Source: Piscicola geometra
Taxonomy: Eukaryota > Annelida > Clitellata > Hirudinida > Piscicolidae
NCBI GenBank assembly: GCA_943735955.1
Contig: OX030968.1
Span: 434,501-498,500 of the forward strand
Reading direction: 5' to 3'
Length of the DNA: 64,000 nt
In this document: positions 1-10,847 of the stretch, one piece after another
Numbering within the stretch: the first letter of the stretch is position 1
Layout: every line of letters begins with the position of its first letter
Made by a program: the position numbers and the translations under genes
The notes under the pieces: model-generated
Databases searched by the model: none
The model's input: the letters and a program-made list of their open reading frames with translations, nothing else
What the model was told of the DNA's origin: nothing

Positions 1-41
1 CAGTTTGACCTCGTTGTCTGTGGTGTCGTGCTCCTGTATGA
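1..41 (+). CDS. LU-type gene, 3' end of an exon 2 (partial at window edge)
   Basis: The first 41 bases read in frame 2 and end C-S-C-M plus one base, followed at 42 by a consensus donor GTGAGT. This matches the end of exon 2 in the type B LU genes, which close with C-T-C-L plus one A before GTGAGT (14048, 62431). The intron that follows is a GTTGTG repeat, as in the type B introns. The same repeat-type intron precedes the orphan last exon at 56405, so this may be the other half of that gene type. The exon start lies off the window. Assignment rests on a short stretch and is moderate at best. Confidence 0.45.
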
Positions 42-48
42 GTGAGTA

Positions 49-178
49 GTGGTTGTAGTGGTTGTTATTGTGGTTGTTGTTGTGGTTGTTGTTGTGGTTG
101 TTGTTGTGGTTGTTGATGAGGTTGTTGTTGTGGTTGTTGTTGTGGTTGTTGTTGGGGTTGTTGTTGTGGTTGTTGTAG
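49..178 (+). repeat. GTTGTG hexanucleotide repeat in intron
   Basis: Imperfect GTTGTG/GTTGTT array directly downstream of the donor at 42. It produces an artefactual valine-only open frame. Confidence 0.9.
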
Positions 179-661
179 TATTTAATCATGACAATGCCAG
201 TTTAATAGGTAAATCCAAACAAGCGTATATTTACGCAAAAAATAAAAGTTTTGTTGTTGACAGGCTTTGCTTTGGTCAGACTGACATTTTGTAAAAAACA
301 TCAAAATAGTATTCAACGACATTCTCACAATTTATTTTTGAATTAATTAATCGAAGCCAAATCTTCTCGTTCGTTCGACTTATATATAGTGTTTTTCAAA
401 GAATGGATATCTAGAATTCCACATGCTTGTATATGTTATTCGAACAATTAGTCTTATGTCACCCATAAATCAATTAACCACGATATCTAATGAATATCTA
501 ATAGAAATGAGAATCGAACCCAAACTTAATAATTCGAGTTCGATTGAGGATATACAGATACTTACTTTTGACAATAACATTTTTTAAACAAATGTTTTAA
601 AAAATAGAATTTGCTTAAAAAAGTTTTGTTAAATATCATCATTGAACGTATGCCAATTTAC

Positions 662-2435
662 TTAAATTTCAAATACATGATTGTTGTTCCAGATGCTTGT
701 ATATGTTATTCGAATAATTAGTCTGATGACACCTATAAATAGCAACCGCCACGAACGATATGCAAATGAGCTAAATTTTTCATTTTTATTATACTTTTTA
801 AAAATGCACCAGGCATTGTGGACAGAGGCATCAATTAAAAAACCAAATAAAGGCCACCACCACTTTTTTAGCCTTATATTTATTCTAACATTTTCAATAT
901 TTTTATCCATTTGGTCCGTTCCACCCATGTAATGATTATATCGGTTTATAAGGAAAGGCTGTGGAATTTGGACATGTTTTTTTTGAGATGCTGACCATCT
1001 TTTCACCTCTTTTATAGGCTCCACTCCATGATTACTTGAAAGTAAAGTAACAACGCTATTATCATTCCACCTTACCACAATGATATTCGATTCTTCATCC
1101 AATAAATAGTCATATTCTCCTCTTGGCTTTTTTTTCATTATTTCAACATCTTGAATTGGACATTTTTCTATCCGGTTTTTTCTAACTGTGCCAGTTGCAA
1201 ATATATTATTATTTTTTAACTGTTCAATCAACCTAAAAGAGGTGAAGAAATTATCAAAATATAACTCAAATGGAGTGTCTTTTGGTAAGCATTTTATTAG
1301 TTTAGATACCACCGATCCACCAAGTCCTAATTCGCTATTGAACTCTTCAGAGGCTCCTTGATACGGGTTACAATTTACCAAATACCCAAGCCTATTATTT
1401 AAGCACCAAACTTTATATCCAAACCTTATGGGTTTTCCTCTGATAAACTGTTTTGATGAATGCCTTCCATAATATGGCACCATTGATTCATCAATCGCCA
1501 AATGACATTCTTTGGGCCAAAATTTGAGAAATCTTTCATTCATAGCATCAAATAATGGACGCACTTTGGCCATCTTGTCTAACTTATTAATTTTCTCGTT
1601 GTCATTGCAATGCAAATATCTTAATAACTCTTCAAATCTGTTGACAGTCATAGCATTGCTTACAGCTAGATTGTGTACATCGTCGCTCTGTTCCCAGTAC
1701 ATCCTGCGGTTTGCCAAAGGAACATAACCTGAAAGCATGAGTATAGCCAGCACCACTCTATATTCATTTTCAGTAGCATTCAGCTGTTTTAGTTTTTGGC
1801 TGGCATATAAATTTGACATGTCTGTTATTAGCTTGATGACTGGTACATCCAAAAATAAATTAAACAATGTGAGAGGAGACATGTTTTCTAAATTTGGTTT
1901 GTCCTCTGAACTATTATCTGCCAATAATCCAGTAGTAATGTCTTTTTTGGTCCATCTCCGATCAATTTTAATTTTTTTAGCTGGCCTTTTCACAGCAGTT
2001 TCTTCTCTAATTATAGTGGTTTTCTCTTCCCCAATTTTGGAAATTACTATTTCTGCTTCTGCATTTAGCTGGTTTCTTGATAAATTATCTAGAGTACCTT
2101 CACCATCCTCGGGTCCACTATCCTCATCAGAGCAGTTTGGGTCAGTAGGAGGAATCATGACTATATCTGCTGAAAAGAAATCATTGTCATCTTCCAAAAT
2201 ACTAAGGACTTCATGAAGAGCGAATCTGAAAATAATTGTTTTTACCATCAGTATTACTGCATAGTGTCCTTAAAAAAGGACACTCAATAAAACACAGTTT
2301 TTGGAAATAATATTACATGTAAAATAAAATTTATTTTAAATAAAGATATAAGAATGAATAACAATGAAATATTATTATACATTATGAATGGTAGACATTA
2401 AATAAAATTATAACTAACTTTTTTTCATGAGCCAT
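662..2435 (-). pseudogene. piggyBac (PGBD-like) transposase, C-terminus lost
   Basis: The minus-strand frame 2248-662 (528 codons) is a DDE_Tnp_1_7 transposase. It has an acidic N-terminus typical of PGBD proteins, then the catalytic aspartates in AIDESMVPYYG (residue 253), YFDNFF (332) and MGGTDQMDK (445), so the DDD triad is present. The ATG at 2248 is probably not the true start. A strong acceptor TATTTTCAG ends at 2227, and a 17-base first exon at 2435-2419 (donor GTTAGT) joins it in frame to give MAHEKKFALHE. A TATA box reads on the minus strand at 2544-2537. The last coding part runs through the inverted repeat at 741-755 into the surrounding hAT sequence, and the Cys-rich C-terminal domain is absent. 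It is therefore a truncated, probably inactive copy. Confidence 0.85.
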
Positions 2436-2639
2436 GACAAAAACACAAAAAATTTAGTTATCGCCTTGAAAAATCAGAATATCGAAACAATCTATCAATT
2501 TCAAATCACAAAAAAATTTTTAACAAAGACTTCAGTTTATATAGGACAGGATTAGCTGCAAAGATAATAAATATAATCAAGATAACTATTATTAAAAAAA
2601 CTTTTTATTGCTGTCCTTAAAAAAGGACAGTATGCGTTA

Positions 2640-2648
2640 ATGGGTTAA
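2640..2648. mobile_element. piggyBac terminus with TTAA target site
   Basis: Read on the minus strand, the upstream end is TTAA followed by CCCATTAACGCATACTG, the usual form of a piggyBac end. The palindrome TGTCCTTAAAAAAGGACA lies just inside (about 2613-2630) and recurs at about 2267-2284. The partner end was not found, which fits truncation at the left side. Confidence 0.6.
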
Positions 2649-3443
2649 TATGTGCAATCAGCACAATAAATTGCTTTTATTAAAGGTTCTAGCTTTTAAA
2701 TAAAATTCAAATTGTAATTAAATGAAAGTTTAACCATTTTTTCATTTAAAAAATTAAATAAAAAGTAAAATTTTATTAACTAAGCTTAAAAAACCAATAT
2801 TTAAAACTGAATATCATATCAAGTCAACCTTACGCTGTGTCATCTGGACTTTTTGAATCGACACCTACTTGTTCATTTTTCAAATTCAGAAACCAAAATA
2901 TAATGTATATAAATGAATGATATATCATTAAAATCGTATTTGAATTTCCTACTTCAAACCGAATGCTAGAAAATTATTTCTCAAATAATTAAACGAGAAA
3001 ATAAACTTTAAAATTTTCACTTTGAATTTTAAACTACTTTTAAAAATATAATTAAAATCTAACAAATAAATTCTGAAAGTACATTTCCTAATCTTTTAAA
3101 TGATATTAACTTCATTGAAAAAAAGTGCTCCTCCGTTTCTGATTTTTAAAATACAAATCATACGTATAGCATTTTATTAAATGTAAAGCGCATCACAACT
3201 AAGTTTTTGCTTTTATGTCGTCTGTTGAAAAGTTATCGCCGTTTAAATGCTAAATTTCTATATTATTTAAAAATTCATAGTTATTCTTGGTTGGATTATT
3301 TTTTTAGTTTGATTTATTTACATTCATTTTATTGGTTCTTATGATATTCATAGCTTAGAGTCCATAATAATAAATTAAGCCATTTGAGCGTAACAACTTT
3401 ACAAATGATAATTTTTTAAACTTTAAAATACAGTTGTCTTCAA

Positions 3444-4490
3444 ATGGAATTTCCTGGCCCAATCTGTCAGAAGCTTGGCCTCACATGTATTGATATAAAA
3501 AATAAAAGTTTAAAAAAAGTTGTATTTATAAGCAATGGCCTATATTTAAAAGTTCTAGAGTTAAAAAACTTTTTAAAAAAAGAACATATATATTGTCTTA
3601 GTTTAGCTGAAGTTTTGGGATGCCTTAATGACAACTCATCAATACAAACCCATTGGTTTTCATACTCAAAGGTGTGTATTGTTGCTAAAAAGAAAATAAA
3701 TCTAACAATAAATAAAAAAACTAGGATCATTCATGAATTTAGAATTTCTTCCTCCATCTTCAAAAATAAATGTGCCAAAAGTGTCTTTGAACACATTTTT
3801 AGTTGGAAATTGTTCAAAAACAATACCATTAACTGTTCAATCCAAAAATAAAGAGAAGGGCAGACAACCATTTGATCTAAGACAGTTAAGCTTTGATCAG
3901 AATTTGATAATTCTACTGAAAAATCGTTTAAAAAGACTAAAACATAAAATCCAAAATGAAAAATTCAAATATAACTTAATTCAACAACAACAAGAACATT
4001 ATTCATTAAAAAATGTCAAGAGGAGAGATGAGACTGGAGAAAAAAACAGGCAAAAATTGCGAGAAGTTCAGAGCGAAAATAAAATACTTCGCCGTCGGAT
4101 AATATAAATTAATGAGAAGTTGTCTCAACAGACGTCTACTGTTCGAAAGCTCAAGAAAGAACAAGTTGATCAAAACCACCAGATCCTAAATCTTCAAAAT
4201 TCAATAGAAAAAGAAAAAAGTAAAAAAATAAAAGCTCAAAAATCGAAAAGTAAGTTGATGAATAAGAATTTATCCAAAAATTACCATTTCTTCTATTCCA
4301 GAAGAATCAAATAAAAAGAGATTCAAAAATCATGTAAAAGATGTACAACTAAAACAACTTCAAAACCTTGTGATTGAAAAAGATGTTGAACTAAGCCAAT
4401 TATCAGAAGAAGTGATTAAACGGAATTTCAAAAAGACAATAATTGAAGAACTCTCGCTTTTTATTGTTAATACAAATTTAGTTTTATTTA
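3444..4490 (+). pseudogene. Unidentified coiled-coil protein inside the 4.3 kb element
   Basis: Three frames form one interrupted coding region. 3444-about 3680 encodes a Lys-rich, Cys-containing N-part. 3733-4314 encodes a Lys/Glu/Gln-rich coiled coil with one in-frame stop at 4105. About 4301-4490 continues the coil. A consensus donor GTAAGT near 4249 and an acceptor TTCTATTCCAG ending at 4300-4301 join the last two parts in frame, so an intron is likely there. The first change of frame is unexplained. No transposase motif was recognised. It may be an accessory or captured gene of the element. Confidence 0.4.
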
Positions 4491-5041
4491 AATAATTATC
4501 ATTCATTAAATATTTTTCATTCTCACTTTTTATTGTTTATACAAATTTAGTTGTTTTATTGAAATAATAATAATTCTTTTAATATTATTCATTTTCGCTT
4601 TTTATTGTTAATAATTTTTTTTAAAATAAGTAGAATTTCGTTTTCTATTCCAACATAAAGTTTATGTGCTTTTAAAGATTTATTTATTTTGGTAGAAAAT
4701 AAACGGTTTAAAATCTTTTATTTTATTATGAATTAATTTTTTTAAAAATACTTCTTCCTTTTTTTTAAATACAGGATCTTGTCAAGTTTCAACATTAAAT
4801 GACACTCATCAAAAAAGTTATAATGAAATAACGTCGCGACGTCGTCCCGTCAAACTCTTATGTATTTTTTTGGCTTAAGCATTGAAAATAATTCGCCAAA
4901 ACGCTCACTTTTTGAGAGTTTAAAAGTTGAATAACTTTTGAACCATTTGAGATATTTGGAAAATGTAAACTGATTTGAAATCTGCACTTCAAAATCTATC
5001 ATATGAATATTTTATTTTTTTAATTAACAAATTTTGAAAAT
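4491..5041. other. AT-rich end of the 4.3 kb element, no gene seen
   Basis: Three diverged copies of a stretch reading TTTTTATTGTTNATACAAATTTAG-like sequence occur at about 4455-4610. Beyond that it is AT-rich and nothing coding is visible. Confidence 0.5.
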
Positions 5042-5689
5042 TTCGTGGCGGTTGCTACCTATAAATCAATCAACCACAATAACTAATAGATATCTAATAG
5101 AGAATCGAATCCGAACTTAATAGTTTGATTGAGAATACAGATATATCAGATAAACTACATAAATAAATAAAAACTTCGGTTTTTCGGTAAATATGAGATC
5201 CATTTCGGCCGAAACCGAAATTGAGCCGAAATTACAAAATTATTTTCGGCTGAAACTGAAAAATGGCCGAAACTAAGAAAATTGGAAATTTCGGCGCCGA
5301 AACTGAAACCGAACCGAATTTCGGTTGGTCTCTATTGTAGTGTGATGTGGGTAGGGTTTTAGTGTAGTTGTGGTGTGTTTGTGGTGTGGAATGGATGTGG
5401 TGTGATTGAAATGTGGTTGTAGTTTGATGTGATTGAAGTGTGGTGTGGTTGAAGTGTGGTGTGGTTGAAGTGTGGTGTGGTTGAAGTGTGATTGCGTCGT
5501 GTGAACGGTACCATAATAAAATACAGTTAAACTCGACCAAAAAGACTACAACTACCACACTCACAACTACCACTCCAGATCACACTACAACCACGCCACA
5601 CCACAACCACGTCACACTACAACCAAACCCACCAAAACCACACCACAACCACACCAAAACTACACCACAACCACACCGCAACCACACAG

Positions 5690-7984
5690 AGCCCTATGTT
5701 GTAAAAGAAAGTTGCACAGCTGAAAAGCATACGGGTGCATGTGTGGAGTATGTTTTTGATTTGTTTAATTGGTAAAAAAAATAGTTTTTAAAGTTTATTA
5801 AACAATATTTTTAATATTTACAACTTTTGTAAATAATTAGAAATACAATTTAATGAAAGAATTTTTTATACATAAAAATCAATATTTGCTCGTAAGTTGA
5901 AAGCATAAATAAAATCTACAAAAGTTTAATTGATAGAGTGAACTAAAAAAAGTAAATAAAAATTTTTTTAAAATTTGTTTCTTTAAAAATAAATAGGTTT
6001 TCAAAATGGAATATGATTCAGATGGAACACAAGATATACTGTTACGGCCACTGTGAAGAGGGGAAATGTTACGACAAACTGCACGGAGAAAAATATGCCA
6101 TTGATAAACCTACTGGGGGTTGGTGGTGGCAGTGGTGGTGGTGGTGGTTGCAGTGGTTGTAGTAGTAGTTTGTAGTGGTTTGTGATAGTGTAGTAGGTGG
6201 TTGTAGTAGAAGTGGTTGGTGATAGTTGTGGAAGCCACAGCACTTAGACGCATCAACGACACAACATGCAGACTTGTATTCAGAAGTCTGCACAGACGAA
6301 AGAACCTATGCTTGCTTGTGTGGAGTGCGTTTTTGCTTATATCGATTTAAAATTTAATAATTTTGAATATAATTTTTAAAATAATAAATAATAATATCTA
6401 ATTATATATAATAATGAATAAATGAAATATTAATAAATAAGTTATTTTTCAGACGCAAGATGCCATGTTCTGTTATGGACATTGTGAACATGGAGTCTGT
6501 TATGACAAAGTCTATGGAGGTAGTGATAGTAATGGTTGTTATTTATAATTGGTCGTAGTTGTCATCATCATCAACACCATCATCATCATCATCACCACCA
6601 CCATCATCATCATCATCATCACCACCATCATCATCATCACCACCATCATCATCATCATCATCATCACCAGCGGCCCAGCCTGCCCACAAGGACGGTGACG
6701 ACAGCTGCTTCAAATGCATTTGCAGCGTCAGTTGACTTCTGAATTATTTAGAAAATTAATTTGTTTGTTAAATACATTATCGTTATCATTAATTTTTACT
6801 TTTTCATTATCAACATCATCATCATTATCTTCATCTTCTTCATCATCATCATCATCATCATCATCTTAGGGAACATACTGTCCGGATCAGTGCGTGAATG
6901 GAAAGTGTCAATACGAAAGTAAAAATAATGGTTACTAAATATGACGATGATGATGATTATAATGATGATGACGATGATGATGATGATGATGATGACGATG
7001 ATGGTAATGATGATGATGACGATGATAATGGTGATTTTAAAAATTAAAAAAGTTAAAAATTATTTTTAAGCTCATCCTGAAAACTGCGAAGAGGGAGAAA
7101 GCTGGTGCGTGTGTGGGGTGAGTTGAACATTTATCGATGACCTCACAACTTATTAATATTCATGAGATTTTGAAAATCATAATCAATACTCACACTTTTA
7201 GCACTTTTTTAGTTATCGTAATCATCAGAGTATCATCATCATCACCATCACCATCATCATCATTATCATCATCATCACCATCACCATCGTCATCATCACC
7301 ATCGTTATCATCACCATCATCATCACCATCGTTATCATCATCATCATCCTCATCATCATCACCATTGTCATCGTCGTCATTATCATCGTCATCGTTATCA
7401 TCACCATCGTCATCATCATCATTATCATCATCGTCATCGTCACCATCGTCATAGGAATACTACTGTTACGGAGAATGCTGGAACAAAATATGCTTGGAGG
7501 AAGATAGAGAACGTGAGTTAAAGAATTAAGATGATGATGATGATGATTTTGACGATGATGATAATGATTATGAAAATTATTATTACTTTCATCATCATCA
7601 TCACCCTCGTAATTTCACACCAGTTCCCCTTCCACTGAAAGACTGCGACGTGAACGGAACGAATTGTCTTTGTGGAGTGAGTAAAAACTTGCATGCATAA
7701 TTAATTCCAATTAATATTCATGACCTTTTAATTATAATGTTCACAACGTGTTTATTCATGTTCATTTGTTTTAAAAATTCAAGATGCGTCTTATACATTG
7801 GATCCTACATCACATTCATCATCATCACTACCAAGATCACTACTATCATCCTCTTTTCAATCATCATCATCATTACTATTATCATCTTCATGATCATCAT
7901 CATCACCACCGCAGGGCTTCGAGTGTTATGGAACATGCATTGAAGAAGAGTGTACTTACCCGGAATACCTCAGCGGTGATGCTG

Positions 7985-8016
<32 letters not shown>

Positions 8017-8118
8017 GATGATGATGATGATGCTGATGATGATAGTAATTAATTTATCCATCCATCCTGATTAGACTACTACGCCTGCGAAGAAGGACAG
8101 AGGGCCTGCATTTGCGGA
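5690..8118 (+). CDS. Cysteine-rich secreted-type protein made of alternating A/B exon modules (5' end not found)
   Basis: Eleven short exons can be phased by splice sites. B1 is 5690-5747. Then follow A1 6022-6118, B2 6272-6324, A2 6453-6519, B3 6671-6726, A3 6870-6918, B4 7071-7117, A4 7455-7512, B5 7624-7676, A5 7915-7975 and B6 8075-8118. Every A exon starts in phase 0 and ends in phase 1. B2-B6 start with two bases and end in phase 0, so A+B is one repeat unit. A exons carry C-Y-G-x-C-x4-C (for example YCYGHCEEGKCYDKLHG). B exons carry C-x6/7-C-x-C-G (NCEEGESWCVCG). Each module has about six cysteines. The family is not recognised; A exons faintly recall the ADAM cysteine-rich region. B1 is one base out of frame for its GTATGT donor. 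After B6 the frame reads G-V-stop, so B6 may be the last exon. No signal-peptide exon was found. Confidence 0.65.
6551..6668. repeat. CAT/CAC trinucleotide repeat in intron
   Basis: Imperfect (CATCAC)n array between module exons A2 and B3. The poly-His open frame is an artefact. Confidence 0.9.
7211..7454. repeat. ATC/ACC trinucleotide repeat in intron
   Basis: Imperfect (ATC)n between exons B4 and A4, ending in the acceptor CATAG at 7454. Similar ATC or ATG tracts fill the introns at 6800-6866, 6950-7030, 7530-7610 and 7985-8045. Confidence 0.9.
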
Positions 8119-8562
8119 GTATGAGAACTAATTAATATTCATGAGATGATTATGATTCAAAAAAGTAATTAAATGAAGATTTAAGCAAGCAAAAAACACA
8201 TTTAACTTTAAAATGGAAATGTGTGTTTCATGACTACTCAACAGCCTTTTGGACGCTTTCTTGCCTTTCTGTTGTCTTTGTCGAGGTTCGTCCACTTAGG
8301 GCATTTTATTTGTTTCAATTCTCTTTAAATCTGGATTATGTATCGAGATAAGCCTCTGAAGGTTTGCAGCTTCAAGAGCATCCGAGCCACAAGAGTCCTC
8401 TCGAAAGACTTCCTGACACCTAAACACTGCTTCACCCACCCACAAGCATCCACCCACCCACAAGCACCCACCCACCCACCCACCCACAAGCACCCACAAG
8501 CACCCCTCTCCTTCAATCGAGTAATTTGACGACGACCCTCAACTCCACAACTCCCCTCCCAG
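8119..8562 (+). other. 5' region of LU gene A1
   Basis: From about 8222 this matches the upstream DNA of the type A genes at 19218 and 58037. It contains a CACCCACAAG repeat (8428-8505), then a pyrimidine tract CTCCCCTCCCAG abutting the start codon. That tract looks like a 3' splice site, so a 5'UTR intron or trans-splicing is likely. No clear TATA box was found. Confidence 0.5.
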
Positions 8563-9621
8563 ATGAACTCCTCAAGGACCCTTGTGAGCGCAGGCTTGGT
8601 GTTGCTGGCGATGTTCTGTGCGGCAGACGCGTTGAATTGTTACGACTGCAGAGGGTGTAACGTGGTTAATGCTTCTACTACACAAACATCGTGTGGGGTT
8701 ATGGACAGGTCGTGCGTCACTGTCATCTCAGAAATCCCTGGTGAGTGTTCAACCTGGGTGGATGATCTTCAGTGAGGGTTGTTCGCGTGCTGTGCGCTTC
8801 GTAAATCTTTGAAATTAAATTAAAAGTAACTTTTAAAAGTCAATATTATTATTATTATTATTATTAACATTATCACCACCATTATCATCATCATGATCAT
8901 TCTCATCATCATCATCATCATCATCTTATTCATCCCATTACAGCCCAAACCACCCTCCACAACCCCTTTTAAGCACACCCTCACAACCCCCCCCACAGGA
9001 TCATACAACGTACTCAGATTTTGTGACGCAAACAATGCCACGGGATGCAGTATTGTCGGCTCTCAGACTAATTGCAGGTGTGTAGGTGAGTCGATGCGTG
9101 TTTGTGTGTTGTTTGTGTGTGTTGTTTGTGTGTGTTGTTTGTGTGTTTGAGGATGTTCGAGGGTGTTGTTTGTGTGTTTGAGGATGTTCGAGGGTGTTGT
9201 TTGTGTGTTTGAGGGTGTTTTTTCTGTGTTCTAGGGTGTTGTTTATGTGCTTGTTCGTGTGGAATACTGCTCTTGTTTCTCACTCATCCCTTCCTGATCG
9301 GCCTCCAAACCACTCGTGCATGTCGCCTCCACCGCAGGTGAACTGTGCAACAACCAAACTGCTGAAGAACTACTTGCTACAACCACCGCCCCCACTACCA
9401 CTGCTACCACCACCACCCTCACTACCATTACTACCACTGCTACAACCACCACTGCTACAACCACCACTTCCCCTGCTACCACTGCTACAACTTCCCCCGT
9501 GACTACTACTACTATGACTACCATCGTCACGACCAAGTCCTCTCTATCAAGCAGTGTCTCAACCACCGCTTCTGTCGCTGTTGTGGCAGCTGCAGTCATT
9601 ACTGCTTTCTTCAGGGGGTAG
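8563..9621 (+). CDS. GPI-anchored Ly6/uPAR-like protein, type A, copy A1
   Basis: Exons 8563-8740, 8999-9085 and 9338-9621 join to 182 codons plus stop; both introns are phase 1 with donors GTGAGT. Residues 1-23 are a signal peptide (MNSSRTLVSAGLVLLAMFCA, then ADA). The mature part has ten cysteines in the LU order: C-x2-C-x2-C at its N-terminus, C-x-C near the end, and a final C-N-N opening exon 3. A Thr-rich stalk of about 50 residues follows, then SSSVSTTASVAVVAAAV and a short hydrophobic end, as expected for GPI attachment. LU proteins act at the cell surface or are shed, as ligands, receptors or modulators; the specific partner is unknown. The ATG is fixed by the signal peptide and the abutting CCCTCCCAG. 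Intron 2 contains a 21-bp repeat. Confidence 0.85.
9090..9250. repeat. 21-bp minisatellite, intron 2 of A1 (short allele)
   Basis: Units built on GTGTGTTTGAGGGTGTTG. The same repeat occupies intron 2 of every type A gene, with very different copy numbers. Confidence 0.85.
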
Positions 9622-9648
9622 AATGGGTTGATTGTGAGTGAAAGATGA

Positions 9649-10670
9649 ATGAGTGGAAAAGGAGTGAGTGGAGGAGGAGTGAGTGGAGGAGGAGTGAGTG
9701 GAAGAGGAGTGAGTGGAGGAGGAGTGAGTAAAGGAGGAGTGGGTGGAAGAGGAGTGAGTGGAGGAGGAGTGAGTGGAGGAGGAGTGAGTGGAAGAGGAGT
9801 GAGTGGAGGAGGAGTGAGTAAAGGAGGAGTGGGTGGAAGAGGAGTGAGTGGAGGAGGAGTGAGTGGAAGAGGAGTGAGTGGAGGAGCAGTGAGTGGAGGA
9901 GGAGTGAGTGGAAGAGGAGTGAGTGGAGGAGGAGTGAGTTAAGGAAGAGTGGGTGGAAGAAGAGTGAGTGGAGGAGAAGTGAGTGAAGGAGGAGTAAGTG
10001 GAAGAGGAGTGAGTGGAGGAGGAGTGAGTGAAGGAGGAGTGGGTGGAAGAGAAGTGAGTGGAAGAGGAGTGAGTGGAGGAGGAGTGAGTGGAGGAGGAGT
10101 GAGTGGAAGATGAGTGAGTGGAGGAGGTGTGAGTGGAGAAGGAGTGAGTGGAGGAGGAGTGAGTGAAGGAGGAGTGGGTAGAATAAGAGTGAGTGGAGAA
10201 GGAGTGAGTGTAGGAGGAATGAGTGGAATAGGAGTGAGTGGAGGAGGAGTGAGTGGAGGAGGAGTGAGTGGAAGAGGAGTGAGTGGAGGAGGAGTGAGTG
10301 GAGGAGGAGTGAGTGGAAGAGGAGTGAGTGGAGGAGGAGTGAGTTAAGGAAGAGTGAGTGGAAGAAGAGTGAGTGTAGGAAGAGTGAGTGGAGAAGGAGT
10401 GAGTGGAGGATGAGTGAGTGGAAGAGGAGTGAGTGGAGGAGGAGTGAGTGGAGAAGGAGTGAGTGGAGGAGGAGTGAATGAAGGAGGAGTGAGTAGAAGA
10501 AGAGTGAGTGGAGGAGGAGTGAGTGGAGGATGAGTGAGTGGAGGAGGAGTGAGCGGAGGAGGAGTGAGTGGAGGATGAGTGAGTGGAGGAGGAGTGAGTG
10601 GAGGAGGAGTGAGTTGAAGAGGAGTGAGTGGAGGATGAGTGAGTTGAGGAGGAGTGAGTGGAGGGAGGTT
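9649..10670. repeat. 15-bp minisatellite downstream of A1
   Basis: About 1 kb of GTGAGTGGAGGAGGA units with single-base variants, starting 28 bp after the stop codon. Shorter arrays of the same unit follow every type A gene and gene B1, so the array belongs to the gene's 3' flank. It yields meaningless Gly/Ser/Val frames. Confidence 0.9.
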
Positions 10671-10847
10671 AGTGGATGGGAGAAAACGATGAAACGTTAC
10701 AATTAATTTTCGATCTGAGTTGTAATTACAAAACTCAACCCTTTTTCACCTACCTGTTAATGAATTAGATTGCTTAAATTTGATTTGATTAATTGCTAAT
10801 TTTTAGATTTTTAATTAATTCGATTGTTAATTTAAGTTGTTAATGAA

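Larger units (their letters stand above)
741..5056. mobile_element. 4.3 kb DNA transposon with 15-bp inverted ends and 10-bp target duplication
   Basis: The left end AGCAACCGCCACGAA (741-755) is the exact reverse complement of 5042-5056. The 10-bp string ACCTATAAAT flanks it on both sides (731-740 and 5057-5066). Removing 741-5066 restores the sequence of the host hAT family at 54520-54545. A 10-bp duplication is compatible with Mutator-like elements, but no Mutator transposase was seen, so the superfamily is open. Inside lie a piggyBac remnant (about 757-2644) and an unidentified coiled-coil gene (3444-4490). Confidence 0.7.
181..5334. mobile_element. hAT-like element, family 2, copy 1 (left end truncated, carries nested insertions)
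   Basis: Segments 181-740 and 5067-5334 match parts of the 52159-54819 element. The right end closes with GGTTGGTCTCTA at 5334, like the terminal repeat TAGAGACCAACCGAAA of that copy. The left terminal repeat and about 115 bp are missing: the sequence starts inside the homologous region at TATTTAATCATGACAATG. The flanks TTGTAGTA (173-180) and TTGTAGTG (5335-5342) resemble an 8-bp target duplication but lie in GTTGT repeat DNA, so that is weak. No transposase frame from this family survives here. Confidence 0.6.

Noticed and set aside
6536..6742. Poly-His protein
   Set aside because: Frame of a CAT/CAC intron repeat; the overlapping module exon B3 uses another frame with proper splice sites.
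5690..8118. Module gene as an ADAM cysteine-rich region or EGF repeats
   Set aside because: Only the C-Y-G-x-C...C...G part of A exons resembles ADAM, and cysteine spacing fits neither family. Kept as unrecognised.
8563..9621. LU genes as secreted three-finger toxins
   Set aside because: The fold class is shared, but every complete copy has a GPI-type hydrophobic tail, which points to surface proteins.
9649..10347. Gly-rich or collagen-like proteins (SGGGVSGRG repeats)
   Set aside because: 15-bp minisatellite downstream of the A1 stop codon. There is no signal peptide or splice evidence.
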